Source of the DNA: Purshia tridentata
Lineage: Eukaryota; Streptophyta; Magnoliopsida; Rosales; Rosaceae
Assembly: GCA_003254885.1 (NCBI GenBank)
Contig: QANT01003053.1
Coordinates: forward strand, 1-64,000
DNA length: 64,000 nucleotides
Direction of reading: 5' to 3'
The position numbers and the translations under genes were made by a program. Position 1 is the first letter of the stretch. Every line of letters begins with the position of its first letter. Positions 25,901 to 36,727 of this stretch are shown here, one piece after another. A model generated the notes under the pieces. It did no database searches. It was given only the letters and a program-made list of their open reading frames with translations, and was not told the origin of the DNA.

Positions 25901-27670
25901 TATAGTAGCTAGCCCCACTTAATTGCCTTTTAACTATCATAGAGAAGAGACTAAGAGAGTGCAGCTTGTGAAGCAAACCAACGGCATTGAGCCATTGATG
26001 CATGACCACCATCTCATCTGGTTTATTACTGTTGCAGAAAAGAGATTTTGAAGAAACAAATCCCTTTAGTTGTTGGGAAATAGGGACAAAATAAGTTAAT
26101 ATGAGAATCAGATAAAATGGTGGTACACATCAACTTGTGCTCTGAATTATGTTTTTTGGCAGCAATAGATTTTGCTGTGATATGATTGTGATAAGTTTCT
26201 GGTAGATCACAAAGTATGCTGTGCTAAGCACTTTAATGGACTCTTCTTTTTCTCTTTTTTCTTCTTGATTTAATGGACAAGTGAGAAAGGTTTTCCCAAG
26301 GGCATTGAAATTTTTTGAAGTGCAAGTGATTAAGCAATGCATATGAAACACAGTGAATCATACTTTGGGGAAGCAGATGGAGGATGAATGCCCACTCAGG
26401 TGACCCATTTGTGTGACAGGACCCTTCACTTTATGAGTGCAGGTGAAAGTCTGAGTTAACCCCACTCATGTGACCCAAAGTGAGGCAAACTCTCCCTTTT
26501 ACTCCACCACCACAAGTAAGTGAGTAATTAGGCCAGGTCTTTTCAAATGGTAGGTTGGTTTGGGTATAGGGTTGCCAATTTGCCATTGGTGAGGCTCAAC
26601 CTAAAGTGCTTTGATGTTCAAAGACAGAATCCCATGTTTATAGTGACTACTTTTCTTATGAAATCTAAAAAAGAAAGAAGCTAAAAGATTAGTTTCTTTC
26701 TTTCTTCCTGTTATCTTTAAAAAAAAAAAGAAGAATCACCACCATCTAATCTGCAGGACCAAGAATATATAATATATACTATGAACATATATATCGTCTT
26801 TATAACTGTCATTATGTTGGATACATGGAAACTATACTCTACAGTAACTCTTTTTCACTGCCAGTTTTGCTCCCTGTACAATAAGTGAACACTTATGGCC
26901 ATGAATGAATAAATTTAATCAATTAAATTTTCAAATAATTTATTTTTCTTTCAGATTATATGTCTATCTCAACGACCAGTGTTGCAGCTCACAGGGTGTC
27001 GATTTCAAGTACCTGGACTACTTTACAGTCAGGTTGCACCAAGGTGGTGATACAAACTAGTTTGTCTGCCAACTATACCCAATACCATTCCCATCATACT
27101 TCACTTAAGTTTGTCCTTTTATCTCTTTCATTTGCCAACAATGATAAGATGACATCTGCTATTGCTAACAGATTCATCTTCCAAATTCATCATGGTCTAA
27201 ACTCCATCAAAGTATATGCCCTCTTAGGCTTTTATCTGCTCTTCAGACCTATTCATTTTCTTCTCTCACAAATGTTTGCCTCTTGATCTTGAAACATGTT
27301 CCACTATATCATGTTGCCATGATGAACACAACCAAAATCCACCTAATTATATTGGTGCCACTAAAATCCTGTTTATTTGATCATTCAATTGTAAAGCTGA
27401 AAAAACTAAGGAAAATAAAATGGAATTTGGAATCACAAGGCTTCTCGATAATGAAGCTTTTGCTATCACCAGTGTGTAACAAAACAATATAACCAAAGAA
27501 GAGAGCTGGGTTTGGTTTAGGGCAGGGAAAATCAGTTTGGGGCTGCGTTTTACAGTTTATATGCTGCGTTTATCAAACAAATCCCCAAAACGGCGTCGGT
27601 TGAGTGAAAATAAGATCTGTTTTTGTTTTTTAAGGCTTAGTATCAGTTGAAAAAAAAAAAAAAATGCTTA
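22991..27670. other. Gene-poor intergenic region, ~4.7 kb
   Basis: AT-rich, with only short frames lacking known motifs (for example 24227-24466, 24888-25184, 26960-27286). No tRNA or recognisable microRNA hairpin was seen by eye. It contains an ambiguous base at 23062 at a probable assembly join. Confidence 0.5.
23041..23090. other. Ambiguous base at a duplicated junction
   Basis: The N at 23062 lies between two copies of a T-rich tract followed by GTGTCAATAGG. This is the pattern left when overlapping contig ends are abutted rather than merged. Confidence 0.6.
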
Positions 27671-27900
27671 TTATCAGTTTGGCCCCTAATGATAATTCAA
27701 ATTCTTAATGTGTTTATTATCTCAATTTATTATCTACATTTACAAATATATTCTAATATGCCACTTCGTTTATTATCTATATTAGATAAATCATAAAGTG
27801 GCATATTAAAAGACATTTGTAAATTTACGATAAATTAGACAATAAAAGAGAGAGGGAGCCTGTTAAAAATTCGAATTATTGTTCGGAACAAAGTTGATAA
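27671..27900. mobile_element. Foldback (MITE-like) element upstream of AP-3 delta
   Basis: The left arm (from TTATCAGTTTGG) and the reverse complement of the right arm (ending AACAAAGTTGATAA) match imperfectly along more than 90 bases. The strongest stretch is AATATGCCACTT near the centre (loop about 27780). There is no coding capacity. It lies about 320 bases upstream of the adaptin ATG. No target duplication could be fixed with certainty. Confidence 0.7.
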
Positions 27901-28219
27901 AAAGATTTTTTTTTTTTAATAATTATTTATCAAGATTCAAGTGTGTACAGCAAGATCGAGTTATGGCAGATATCCCCAAAGCCATGACCTTTCCATAACA
28001 TTATCACACTACAGAGTATGGCAGCACCAATTTACCAAAAATCCCAATCTAATTCCCAAGATCCCAATTCTGAATCCCCTACTCACTTTTGAGCACAGCA
28101 ATGAAATTCAAGCAAACCCATTATTAACCCCAAGCACCATTCTCATCATCATCATCTTCTTCTTCGTCATCTCATTGAATTATTCATTTGGTTCTTCAAA
28201 ACCAATCCAAAACCCATAC

Positions 28220-31147
28220 ATGGCAGGCTCAGGCTCGTCTCTCATGGAAACCCTCTTCCAACGCACACTGGAGGACCTAATCAAAGGCCTCCGCCTCCAA
28301 CTCATCGGCGAGTCCGCCTTCCTCTCCAAAGCCTTAGACGAAATCCGCCGCGAGGTCAAGTCCACCGACCCCGATACCAAAGCCACCGCCCTCCACAAAC
28401 TCACCTACATCTCCTCCCTCCACTTCTACGACATGTCGTTCGCCTCCTTCCATGTCGTCGAGCTCCTCTCCTCCACTCGCTTCTCCCACAAGATCATTGC
28501 CTACCACGCCGCTTCCCACTCCTTCAACGATTCCACCCCCGTCCTCGTTCTCATCACCCACCAGCTCCGCAAGGACCTCACTAGCACCAACGAGCTCGAG
28601 GTAAGCTTAGCACTTGAATGCCTTTCCAGAATTGCTACTGTAGATCTTGCTAGAGATTTGACCCCTGAGATTTTCACCTTGCTATCTAGTAGTAAGGTTT
28701 TTGTTAGAAAGAAAGCGATCGGTGTGCTTTTGAGGGTGTTTGACAAATACCCAGATGCTGTAAGGGTCTGTTTTAAGCGTTTGGTTGAAAATTTAGAGAG
28801 TTCGGACTCGCAAGTAGTGTCTGTGGCTGTTGGGGTGTTTTGTGAGCTTGCCTTAAGAGAACCCAGATCGTATCTTCCATTGGCACCTGAGTTCTACAAA
28901 ATCTTGGTTGATTCCAAGAACAATTGGGTTTTGATTAAGGTGTTGAAGATATTTTCCAAATTGGCTCCTTTAGAGCCCAGGTTGGCTAAGAGGGTAGTTG
29001 AGCCGATTTGTGAGCATATCCAGAGGACCGGGGCCAAATCTTTGTTGTTCGAGTGTATAAGGACTGTGGTGAGCAGTTTGAGTGATTATGAATCTGCAGT
29101 GAAGCTTGTAGTTGTGAAGATTCGGGAAATGTTGGTTGATGATGATCCGAATCTTAAGTATCTCGGATTGCAAGCGCTTTCAATTGTTTCAACAAAGCAC
29201 TTGTGGGCAGTGTTGGAGAATAAGGAGGTTGTGATTAAGTCTTTGAGCGATGTGGATCCAAATATTAAGCTGGAGTCTTTGCGTCTTGTTATGGCAATGG
29301 TGTCTGAGAGTAATGTGGCTGAAATTTCCAGAGTTTTGGTCAATTATGCCCTTAAATCTGACCCGGATTTTTGCAATGAGATTCTGGGTTCCATTTTATT
29401 GACATGCTGTAGAAATGTATACGAGATTATTGTTGACTTCGATTGGTATGTAGCACTTCTGGGAGAAATGTCGAGGATCCTGCATTGCCAGAAAGGGGAA
29501 GAAATTGAAAAGCAGCTTGTTGATATTGGTTTTAGGGTCAAGGATGTTAGACCAGAGCTTGTTCGGACCAGTCGCGATCTGCTGATTGATCCTGCATTAC
29601 TTGGTAATCCTTTCTTACACAGGATATTGTCAGCTGCTGCATGGTTGTCTGGGGAATATGTTGAGTTCTCGATAAACCCATTTGAACTCATGGAGGCACT
29701 ATTACAGCCTCGTACAGCGCTTTTGCCACCATTGATAAGAGCAGTATATATACAGTCTGCTTTCAAAGTTTTAATCTTTTGTCTAAATTCATATCTTTTG
29801 CAGAGGGGAAGTGCTGCTTCCTCCTCATGTTGTGATAAATTGGTGCCAGATGTTGAAGGATTGGTCTCTGAACGGGATACCTCAGAGAGTTCTGATTTGG
29901 CATCTTGTGTTGCGTCTGTGCATTGCAAACTGGATGAAGGATTCAACCCAAGGGTTTTAAATCAATCATTTGAAGGCCTTTCTGTAGAATATGGTGAGGA
30001 GGAAACTTCTACTCATGGGCAGGCATCTGCCTCTGCTTTATTGAAGGACAGTTTCACTCATGAATCTATCATAAACCTTTTAAATCGAGTTGAATTGGCT
30101 GTGGTTTCACTTGCAGGAAGCTTTGATGTAGAAATATTAGAGAGAGCACGAAATATACTTTGTTTCATAGAGTTGATTAAGCGAGAAATTCCTGATTTTA
30201 TAGTTCGGAAGGAAGAAAGTTTGGAAAGGGGCGAAGCAGATGCATCCAAAATCATCAAATTGATGTATGATGCCTTTTCAAATGATCTAGGTCCTGTCTC
30301 AGTAAGTGCTCAAGAAAGAGTTCCAGTACCAGATGGGTTAGTTCTTATGGAGAATCTTGAAGACTTAGAAACAATCTGTGGTGATTTGCAACTACCTTCA
30401 TTAAATTCATTTTCTCTTGGAAGTCCTCTTTATGAGGATAGGACTGGTTTTTCCATCCCTATCCTTCAGAACAAAGATGAGCCAGAACCATCAATTGAAT
30501 CCACATCTCTGCTTGCGGAACACCGTAAGCAGCATGGGTTATATTATCTTCCTTCAGAGAAGAAAGAAGGTGATTATCCTCCTGCCAATGACCTTCAGTT
30601 ACAGGCTAATCCTAGTGTTGAAGATGAAGATCTAGTTAAGCTTACAGAGCAATTACTTGTTGCAAAGAAAAAGCCAAACCATGCAAAGCCTAGGCCTTTG
30701 GTGGTGAAATTAGATGGAGATCGAGTACCTATTGCAGCCAGCCCTCATCCAAAGGAAGATTTGCTGTCTGGTACTGTTCGAGATGTTCTCTTAGGCAGTG
30801 ACACCAAACCCATTTCATCTCAAGGTAAAGTATCTACAAAGTCATCGGCTAAGAGAAAAGGGAAGGAGAAACTAAATGTTGATTCTACCACCGAATCTAA
30901 AGAAAATTTGGGTGGTGTTGAAAAGCAAGATCAAGGAAACCCAAGTTTACGAAAAAGCAAACACCGTACTCATGGCAAAGGGCAAAGACACAGAAGCCCA
31001 GGGAAGAATGAAGATGATAGAGAAGAAAATGGTCAGAAAGGGAAGCAAAAAAGTAGCCATAGTGGTAGGCACAAAGCTCGACAACGAGCAGAGGTGCCCT
31101 TAAGTGTGGTTTCACAACCACCAGTCATTCCAGATTTTCTTTTATAG
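28220..31147 (+). CDS. AP3D: AP-3 complex subunit delta (delta-adaptin)
   Basis: Large subunit of the AP-3 adaptor complex, which sorts cargo from Golgi/endosomes to the vacuole in plants (PAT4 in Arabidopsis). One uninterrupted 975-residue frame; the Arabidopsis gene is, as I recall, also intronless, with about 869 residues. I start at ATG 28220 (MAGSGSSLMETLFQRTLEDL). The frame is open for 93 more codons upstream, but that stretch is hydrophobic and unlike adaptins. The adaptin N-terminal HEAT-like region covers about residues 1-520 (FVRKKAIGVLLRVFDKYPDAV). The acidic middle includes PSLNSFSLGSP. The C-terminal tail is Lys/Arg-rich (KSKHRTHGKGQRHRSPGK) and ends PPVIPDFLL. The first roughly 360 bases use mostly C-ending codons and then codon use turns AT-rich, a 5' GC gradient. 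Large antisense frames here are shadows. Confidence 0.95.
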   Translation: MAGSGSSLMETLFQRTLEDLIKGLRLQLIGESAFLSKALDEIRREVKSTDPDTKATALHKLTYISSLHFYDMSFASFHVVELLSSTRFSHKIIAYHAASHSFNDSTPVLVLITHQLRKDLTSTNELEVSLALECLSRIATVDLARDLTPEIFTLLSSSKVFVRKKAIGVLLRVFDKYPDAVRVCFKRLVENLESSDSQVVSVAVGVFCELALREPRSYLPLAPEFYKILVDSKNNWVLIKVLKIFSKLAPLEPRLAKRVVEPICEHIQRTGAKSLLFECIRTVVSSLSDYESAVKLVVVKIREMLVDDDPNLKYLGLQALSIVSTKHLWAVLENKEVVIKSLSDVDPNIKLESLRLVMAMVSESNVAEISRVLVNYALKSDPDFCNEILGSILLTCCRNVYEIIVDFDWYVALLGEMSRILHCQKGEEIEKQLVDIGFRVKDVRPELVRTSRDLLIDPALLGNPFLHRILSAAAWLSGEYVEFSINPFELMEALLQPRTALLPPLIRAVYIQSAFKVLIFCLNSYLLQRGSAASSSCCDKLVPDVEGLVSERDTSESSDLASCVASVHCKLDEGFNPRVLNQSFEGLSVEYGEEETSTHGQASASALLKDSFTHESIINLLNRVELAVVSLAGSFDVEILERARNILCFIELIKREIPDFIVRKEESLERGEADASKIIKLMYDAFSNDLGPVSVSAQERVPVPDGLVLMENLEDLETICGDLQLPSLNSFSLGSPLYEDRTGFSIPILQNKDEPEPSIESTSLLAEHRKQHGLYYLPSEKKEGDYPPANDLQLQANPSVEDEDLVKLTEQLLVAKKKPNHAKPRPLVVKLDGDRVPIAASPHPKEDLLSGTVRDVLLGSDTKPISSQGKVSTKSSAKRKGKEKLNVDSTTESKENLGGVEKQDQGNPSLRKSKHRTHGKGQRHRSPGKNEDDREENGQKGKQKSSHSGRHKARQRAEVPLSVVSQPPVIPDFLL

Positions 31148-32061
31148 TGTTAGAAGGTTTGGATTTGTTTATCTGTCATCATCTTTTACAAAACTTGCTA
31201 GGCGCAGTGCCTTGCATCTCACCTTATTGACTGCTAAGCTTAGTTCTTCTGTAGATTTTCTACATTTTGCTCTGTTCTTTTTCATCATGGTTTATGGCTG
31301 CAAAAACCAAGCGAGAAATTGAAGCTATAAAATTGCGAGGTTTGAGGTTGTCTATGAAAGTGTTCCTTGCATTATTGAAATACTCAATTCTTGAATTTCT
31401 TTCTAATTATGAGAGTATTAAGCAATTTGAGATTGAAAGTATGATTTAAGAGTCATAAATCTAGGTCTTTACTATGGTATTTGTAGCTGAATGAGAATGA
31501 ACTTTGAACCCGTCTTCATGTTGTGCCTCTGCTAAACCGACGCTAACTCCTAAGCCCCATACGGCGTTTCATCTTGCTGGCTGTCAATATTCTCCAACAA
31601 TCTATTTGCGCAAGGAATGCGGGATGTGAGTGAACACTCTCACATTCACTAACATCCCGTTAATTGTGGAGAACAATTCCTAACAAAACCTAACAATATA
31701 GGTTCCCTTTAAAATTTTTTAGGAAGACAGTACTGGACAAATATTCATAATACTAATTTACATCCATTACCACCGCACCATCTCTTATTTCTCCTTATTT
31801 TTTGGATTACATGGGTTGCTAAAGTCCCAACAAAAAGTTTTTACCAAAAAAAAGTCCCAATAAAAAGCATTAACCTGGACCGGCCCACTGCTTCTAGCTC
31901 ACAAACACACAAGACCTGGCCTATGGCCCACAGTTTTTTTGGGCCATATAAAATTAATCCAAGTATGAAAACACCATCACTCTCCAACAAGTTCGCTTAC
32001 AAAATGTATCTTACTTTACTCGTGTTCTTCTGTGTAACTGTGCAAAAGACAAGGGTTTGCC
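31148..32061. other. Intergenic between AP-3 delta and PHD gene
   Basis: 3' UTR of the adaptin gene and the promoter/leader of the next gene. Short frames only. Around 31820-31870 a short AAAGTCCCAA motif is repeated. Nothing else supported. Confidence 0.5.
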
Positions 32062-33859
32062 ATGGACGAGATGAATGCAAAAGATGCAGCCATTGCTTGG
32101 GGTTGGGTTATCGAAGCTCTGGCCGGCTTCAAAGAAGTTGGGGTTTCTCTTTTACGTGATTTGATTGAGATGGCTCCAGACTTACCCCATGATTTGGAGA
32201 AGAATGTAAAGGAAAGGGTCGCTTTGAGATGTTTGGAGGATTTATTTGATGGGATCGCCGGTGATATTCCGCTTCCTTCTGCCCATCATTCAAAAGTCTG
32301 CTTCGATTTCTCTGAACGTTGCCAAGATGTTCTCCAACGCATTATGAATGAGGTAGAATTCAAAAACCAACCCATTTTTTGCTTTAGATTATAGTAATTT
32401 ATGTTTATATGATTCTTGGAGCTGAAAATATTTAAAGTTTGAAAATTTCTGTTGTCAGACCCCAGAATCTGATTTGAGAATGGGTGGAGTGGAATTGATG
32501 AAATGGGATATTGAACCCTTTATTACGCACAAAAGAGCTTCTATGCCTAAATGTGCTTTAAAGCAGCTTAAAGAGTCCATTCTTGATGGTACCCATCCAT
32601 ATGCTGATTTCTTGATAGGAAAGAGCGGATTAACATCTGTTAGGGACGGTGGTACTGCTAGAGTTCCTTTGGGTGATTGTAATGGGAGGCCCAATGGGTG
32701 CTGCTCTAATGCTCCAAACATGGATGCAAATGTATTGCCTTCCAAGAGAGATAGGATTGCTGTGGATACCCAAAAGATGGAGGCTGGAGAACATGAAAAC
32801 ATGGATGCAAATGTAAGTGATTCTGATGATTTGCGTGTAAATGCCAAGAAGATGAAATGGGACGCCTCTTATGTTTTACAGTCTGTAGAACAGAACCAAA
32901 TTCCTTTACCCGGAAGAGAACTGTTGGAAGATTCATCTGAAAGTGATATTCCAGTTTCTGAGAGTGAAAGGTCTGACTTGGCAGAATATCAGATGGGAGT
33001 GTTGGAGGAAAGCAGGGTCTTAGAGGATGGTCATTATGAGCTTGCAGTCCATAAGAGTTGGTTAGAAAATCCTTGTGGTGATGAAGCCAAAGGTGATAGT
33101 GAGCTTCATGCTGAGCCAAGAACATCAGGTGTTGCTCCTCCAGATGAAACCCAGCATAAGATTTCTACTAAAGAATCTGATGGTAATAATGAGATTGATT
33201 CTAATAGTAAAGTACCGCATCCTGCATCAGCAGATGGACCCCAACAGAAGTGCATTGTTGATGAAGGCAAAGATGATAGTGAGCATCGTCCTGAACCAAC
33301 AACATCAGGTGCTGCTCCTCCAAATGAAACCCAACGTAAGGTTGCTACTAAAGAATCCAATTGTAACAGTGAGCATGATTCTCATATTAAAGTAGCACCT
33401 CCTGCATCTGCAGAAGGATCCCAACAGAAGACCATTGCTGATGGAGCCGAAAAGCTAATGGATTGTCATTCTGTATCAAGTAATAGTGACGGGTTCTGTA
33501 ATGAGAAAATTGAAGTTGCCATGAAGAAGCATGATTTCTTGAGCTCTCAATGTACATTAAATGGTGATTCATCAGCTACAACTGATTGGACAGAGCAAAA
33601 TCTTTGTAGTAAGTGTAATGAAGGTGGTCAGTTGTTGATTTGTAATACCAGTAATTGCCCTTTGGTATTTCATGAAAACTGCCTGGGTTACGAATTCATT
33701 TCTTATAAGAAAGGTAACTTTTACTGCCCCTTCTGTTCATATTGTCTTGCTCTTAAGAAGTACCGTGAAGCTAAGAAAGAAGCTTGCCTGTTGAAGAAAG
33801 ATCTAGGTGCATTTATTTTTACTGCCTTTGAAAATCAGCCAACAGAATTTCTTGATTAA
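32062..33859 (+). CDS. PHD-finger protein, C-terminally decayed
   Basis: Two exons, 32062-32352 and 32459-33859, join in phase to 563 residues. The N terminus (AWGWVIEALAGFKEVGVSLL) is a conserved plant-specific block of unknown function. The middle is acidic and low complexity and holds a 60-residue tandem repeat (two copies, bases 33092-33271 and from 33272). A C4HC3 PHD finger at about residues 479-526 reads CSKC, then CNTSNC, HENC and CPFC; PHD fingers usually read histone H3 tails. The frame stops soon after the PHD finger at 33857-33859, but coding-like sequence continues in another frame to about 34080. A short string resembling the lead-in to a Myb/SANT domain follows at 34154-34300. 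I infer that relatives carry a longer C terminus and that this copy is truncated by a frameshift. A DNA- or chromatin-binding role is likely but unproven. Confidence 0.82.
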
Positions 33860-34300
33860 AGTCATCAGAATGGGCATTCGGGAGACAAGGTGAAGAACAT
33901 GTAAATGAACTCAGTGACCTTCAAGGACATCAAGGTGATGAACAAGTAGAACCTCCTGCATCATGTATAGCGTTTTGTAGAGAAGGTGAAGAACATGTAA
34001 ATGAACTCAATTACCATCAAGGACATCAAGGTGATGAACAAGTAGAACCTCCTGCATCATGTATAGCGTTTTGTAGAGACATCTGCAATTTGTATAACAC
34101 TACCAGCTAGTGAAAATGAAGGAGAAGAAAAGAAAATAGATTGCTGGGACTAAGTAGTAATCTCTACCAAGGTGAAAAAAATTGCAAAGGCTTTCACATA
34201 CCTGGCAACTCCTCAGTTAAGGAGCAAAAAATTTCCATTACCCGTTGGGGAGGAAGAGTTGCTGAAGATTAGGCAGCTGTTTTGTTTTTTGGTTTCTTGA
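33860..34300 (+). pseudogene. Decayed 3' coding remnant of the PHD gene
   Basis: Two head-to-tail copies of a 96-bp (32-codon) unit, 33889-33984 and 33985-34080, stay open in the frame starting at 33856. They encode a repeated GEEHVNEL...GHQGDEQVEPPAS string and run to a stop after NLYNTTS. At 34154-34300 another frame encodes TKVKKIAKAFTYLATPQLRS followed by KKFPLPVGEEELLK. This resembles the basic lead-in and first helix of plant Myb-type domains (K.PWT.EEE). No acceptable splice donor joins the main frame to the repeat frame, so a frameshift is the simplest explanation. Confidence 0.55.
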
Positions 34301-35334
34301 GGGATAGGCAGCTGTTATGTTAGAGATATATTACTTAGTCTGGGATGACTTTTGTAGTGGAAACCAACGTTGTATATAATTTGATGAAATCTATAGATGT
34401 TTGGGATGGTTGGTTTTTTTTATTTTTTATTCTTCTGTATTATGTGTTCAGAACTGCTGTTTGAGTCTTTGGTCCAAGAAATTAACAGCCGTAGTCAGAA
34501 ACCCTATCATTCACTAGATGGTAGACACAATACAACTAAGGCCATTCTAATCGTTTTGTACCCGAACCCCCACTAAGCCAGCTAGTGATTAGATTGGCCT
34601 TAGTTGTTGGGTTGCCTAACAAGAGTACCACTACCTCGTGCATCAGCTAAGGTGGTTGCTTGCTTCCCAAAGAAATGACCCTTTGGGTTTGGTTTCTACT
34701 ATAAACTTGGCTTTTGGTATTCTTCTAAAGGCACTTATATTTTGTATGTATCAACCTCTTTTTTTTTTCTTCGAAATTCAATTTAGAAGGTTGAATAATT
34801 ATGCTTAAGGCGTAGTGTACTTCATCTATGATCTATCCGAGAAAGAAATTCAATTTAGAAGGTTGAATAATTATGCTTAGGGCGTAGTGTACTTCATCTA
34901 TGATCTATCCGAGAAAGAACACGGAATCATTGGTAAATGCTTTTTTTTTTCGATCATTGTGGTCCCAAACCTAGGACTAGTTACTAGCTCATACCAACTT
35001 GGTGACATTTGTTTAGTTAAACTTACTTGTCACGTTTACCAAATTATTTACAACAACTTGTAGTCAAAGTAGCATTTCAAATTTAGACTTGGACCCGCAA
35101 AGTGGTAGAAGAGTGGGGATAAAATGTCAACCCTCTAAGGTCTAGTTCAAGTAGAGTGCTAGATCATCCTAGGTCATACCAAAACACATGCATGGCATCT
35201 TAACTTTCGCTTTAAGTGTCCTAAGTTAGGTTAGGTTAATGTACGTAATAGGCTGATTAAGTACCTAGCTAGCTAAGGTCTTATTCTGCTTAAGCTTAAC
35301 CTCTACACACCTCCTTCATTGCTCTCAACCAAAA
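34301..35334. other. Intergenic with a 72-bp tandem repeat
   Basis: No gene seen. It contains the tandem repeat at 34773-34916 and the promoter of the next gene. Confidence 0.5.
34773..34916. repeat. 72-bp direct tandem repeat, two copies
   Basis: 34773-34844 and 34845-34916 differ by a single base (TTAAGGCG versus TTAGGGCG). Each starts GAAATTCAATTTAGAAGG and ends ATCTATCCGAGAAA. Non-coding. Confidence 0.95.
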
Positions 35335-36727
35335 ATGGGCAATGAACACCGAAAATATCAACCAATTCCAAAGCTCTTGGGTTCCTATCTACAGTTAGGC
35401 CATGCCTATCATCTTGGGTTTTTTGTTATTGGTTTGTCCCTTGGAGTCATACTCAGTTTATACTGCAAAACCATCTCATTCAAACTTCAAACCACTTTAA
35501 GTGCATTCTCTTCTTCACCCTTGTCACCACCTACATCAACATCACCGTTGCTTCCACAACCACCATCTCTCCCTTTACCGGACTCCGGTAATGTTACATC
35601 AGATGATATTGGGGCACTTCTTGTGCACAACATGGATGATGATCGTGAGTTGTTTTGGAGGGCATCATTTGTTCCAAGGATTAGAGAATTCCCATATAAC
35701 CATGTGCCTAAAGTTGCTTTCATGTTCTTGACAAAGGGACCCATACCTTTGGCACCATTATGGGAAATGTTCTTTAAAGGCCATGAAGGACTTTATACCA
35801 TATATGTTCACCCTCATCCTTCCTATGTAGATTCATGGCTTGAGGATTCTGTATTCTACGGTAGAACAATTCCATCCAAGGTGGGTTTCTCAAGTATACT
35901 CTAATTTTTTTATGATTTAAGCCCACATATTTTTGCTCGTGTAATATACATTCATCTTAATGTAATTAATTTTGGGTGTGATAAAAATAGACCTTTATTT
36001 GAAGGGATGGACTATTTGTGCATAAACTCTCTTATTTGGATTTATCTGACTTTTTTGTTTCACCTTATTATTGCAGGCAGTTGAATGGGGAAGGCCAACA
36101 ATGATTGATGGTGAGAGACGCCTACTAGCAAGTGCCCTCCTCGACTTCTCTAATGAGAGATTTGTGTTACTGTCTGAAACTTGCATTCCACTATTCAACT
36201 TCACCACAATATACAGCTACCTCATGAATGCCAATGAGAGCTTTGTGGGTTCATATGATGACCCAAGGAAGGTTGGTCGAGGCAGATACAACCCCCAAAT
36301 GGAACCCACAATTAACATATCAGATTGGCGCAAAGGGTCCCAATGGTTTGAGGTGAGTCGCAAGGTTGCAATAGAGATTGTATCAGACAACAAGTACTAC
36401 CCCATTTTCAAAGAGCATTGCGGTCCTCCTTGTTACATGGATGAGCATTACATCCCTACTTTGGTGAACATACTTGGCCCAGAGGACAACTCAAATAGGA
36501 GCATTACTTGGGTTGATTGGTCAAAGAGTGGACCGCACCCTGGAAAATTTGGGTGGAGGACTATTTCGGAAGAGTTTATGAATCAAATAAGGTTTGGTAC
36601 TAATGGCACTTGTGAATATGGTAATACAATCACTTCTGTGTGCTTTTTATTTGCTAGGAAGTTCCTGCCAGAGACTCTGCGACCCTTATTGCAAATTGCA
36701 CCCATGTTGCTAGGTTTCATTTCTTAA
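35335..36727 (+). CDS. BC10-like GT14 glycosyltransferase (copy 1)
   Basis: Type II membrane glycosyltransferase of the DUF266/Branch (GT14) group, related to rice BRITTLE CULM10. The family acts in the Golgi and affects cell-wall and arabinogalactan-protein glycans; the exact substrate is unknown. Two exons, 35335-35880 and 36077-36727, give 398 residues. A short cytoplasmic tail precedes the membrane anchor at about 27-44, then comes a Ser/Pro stem. The Branch domain begins near residue 123 ([11 protein letters not shown]). Typical motifs seen are [55 protein letters not shown] and CEYG...FARKFLP. It forms a tandem pair with the gene at 38052, with the intron at the same protein position. 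No lesions seen. Confidence 0.93.

Noticed and set aside
27941-28219. In-frame N-terminal extension of AP-3 delta by 93 codons
   Set aside because: The stretch is hydrophobic and leader-like. The adaptin-type start MAGSGSS at 28220 fits the family, and the extension resembles no adaptin.
28180-30258. Several long antisense frames over AP-3 delta, up to 200 codons
   Set aside because: Shadows of a real, well-supported coding strand; no motifs and no start context.
33806-33861. A small intron that would join the PHD frame to the 96-bp repeat frame
   Set aside because: The possible donors give the wrong phase or an intron of about 56 bases, shorter than plant introns; a frameshift is simpler.
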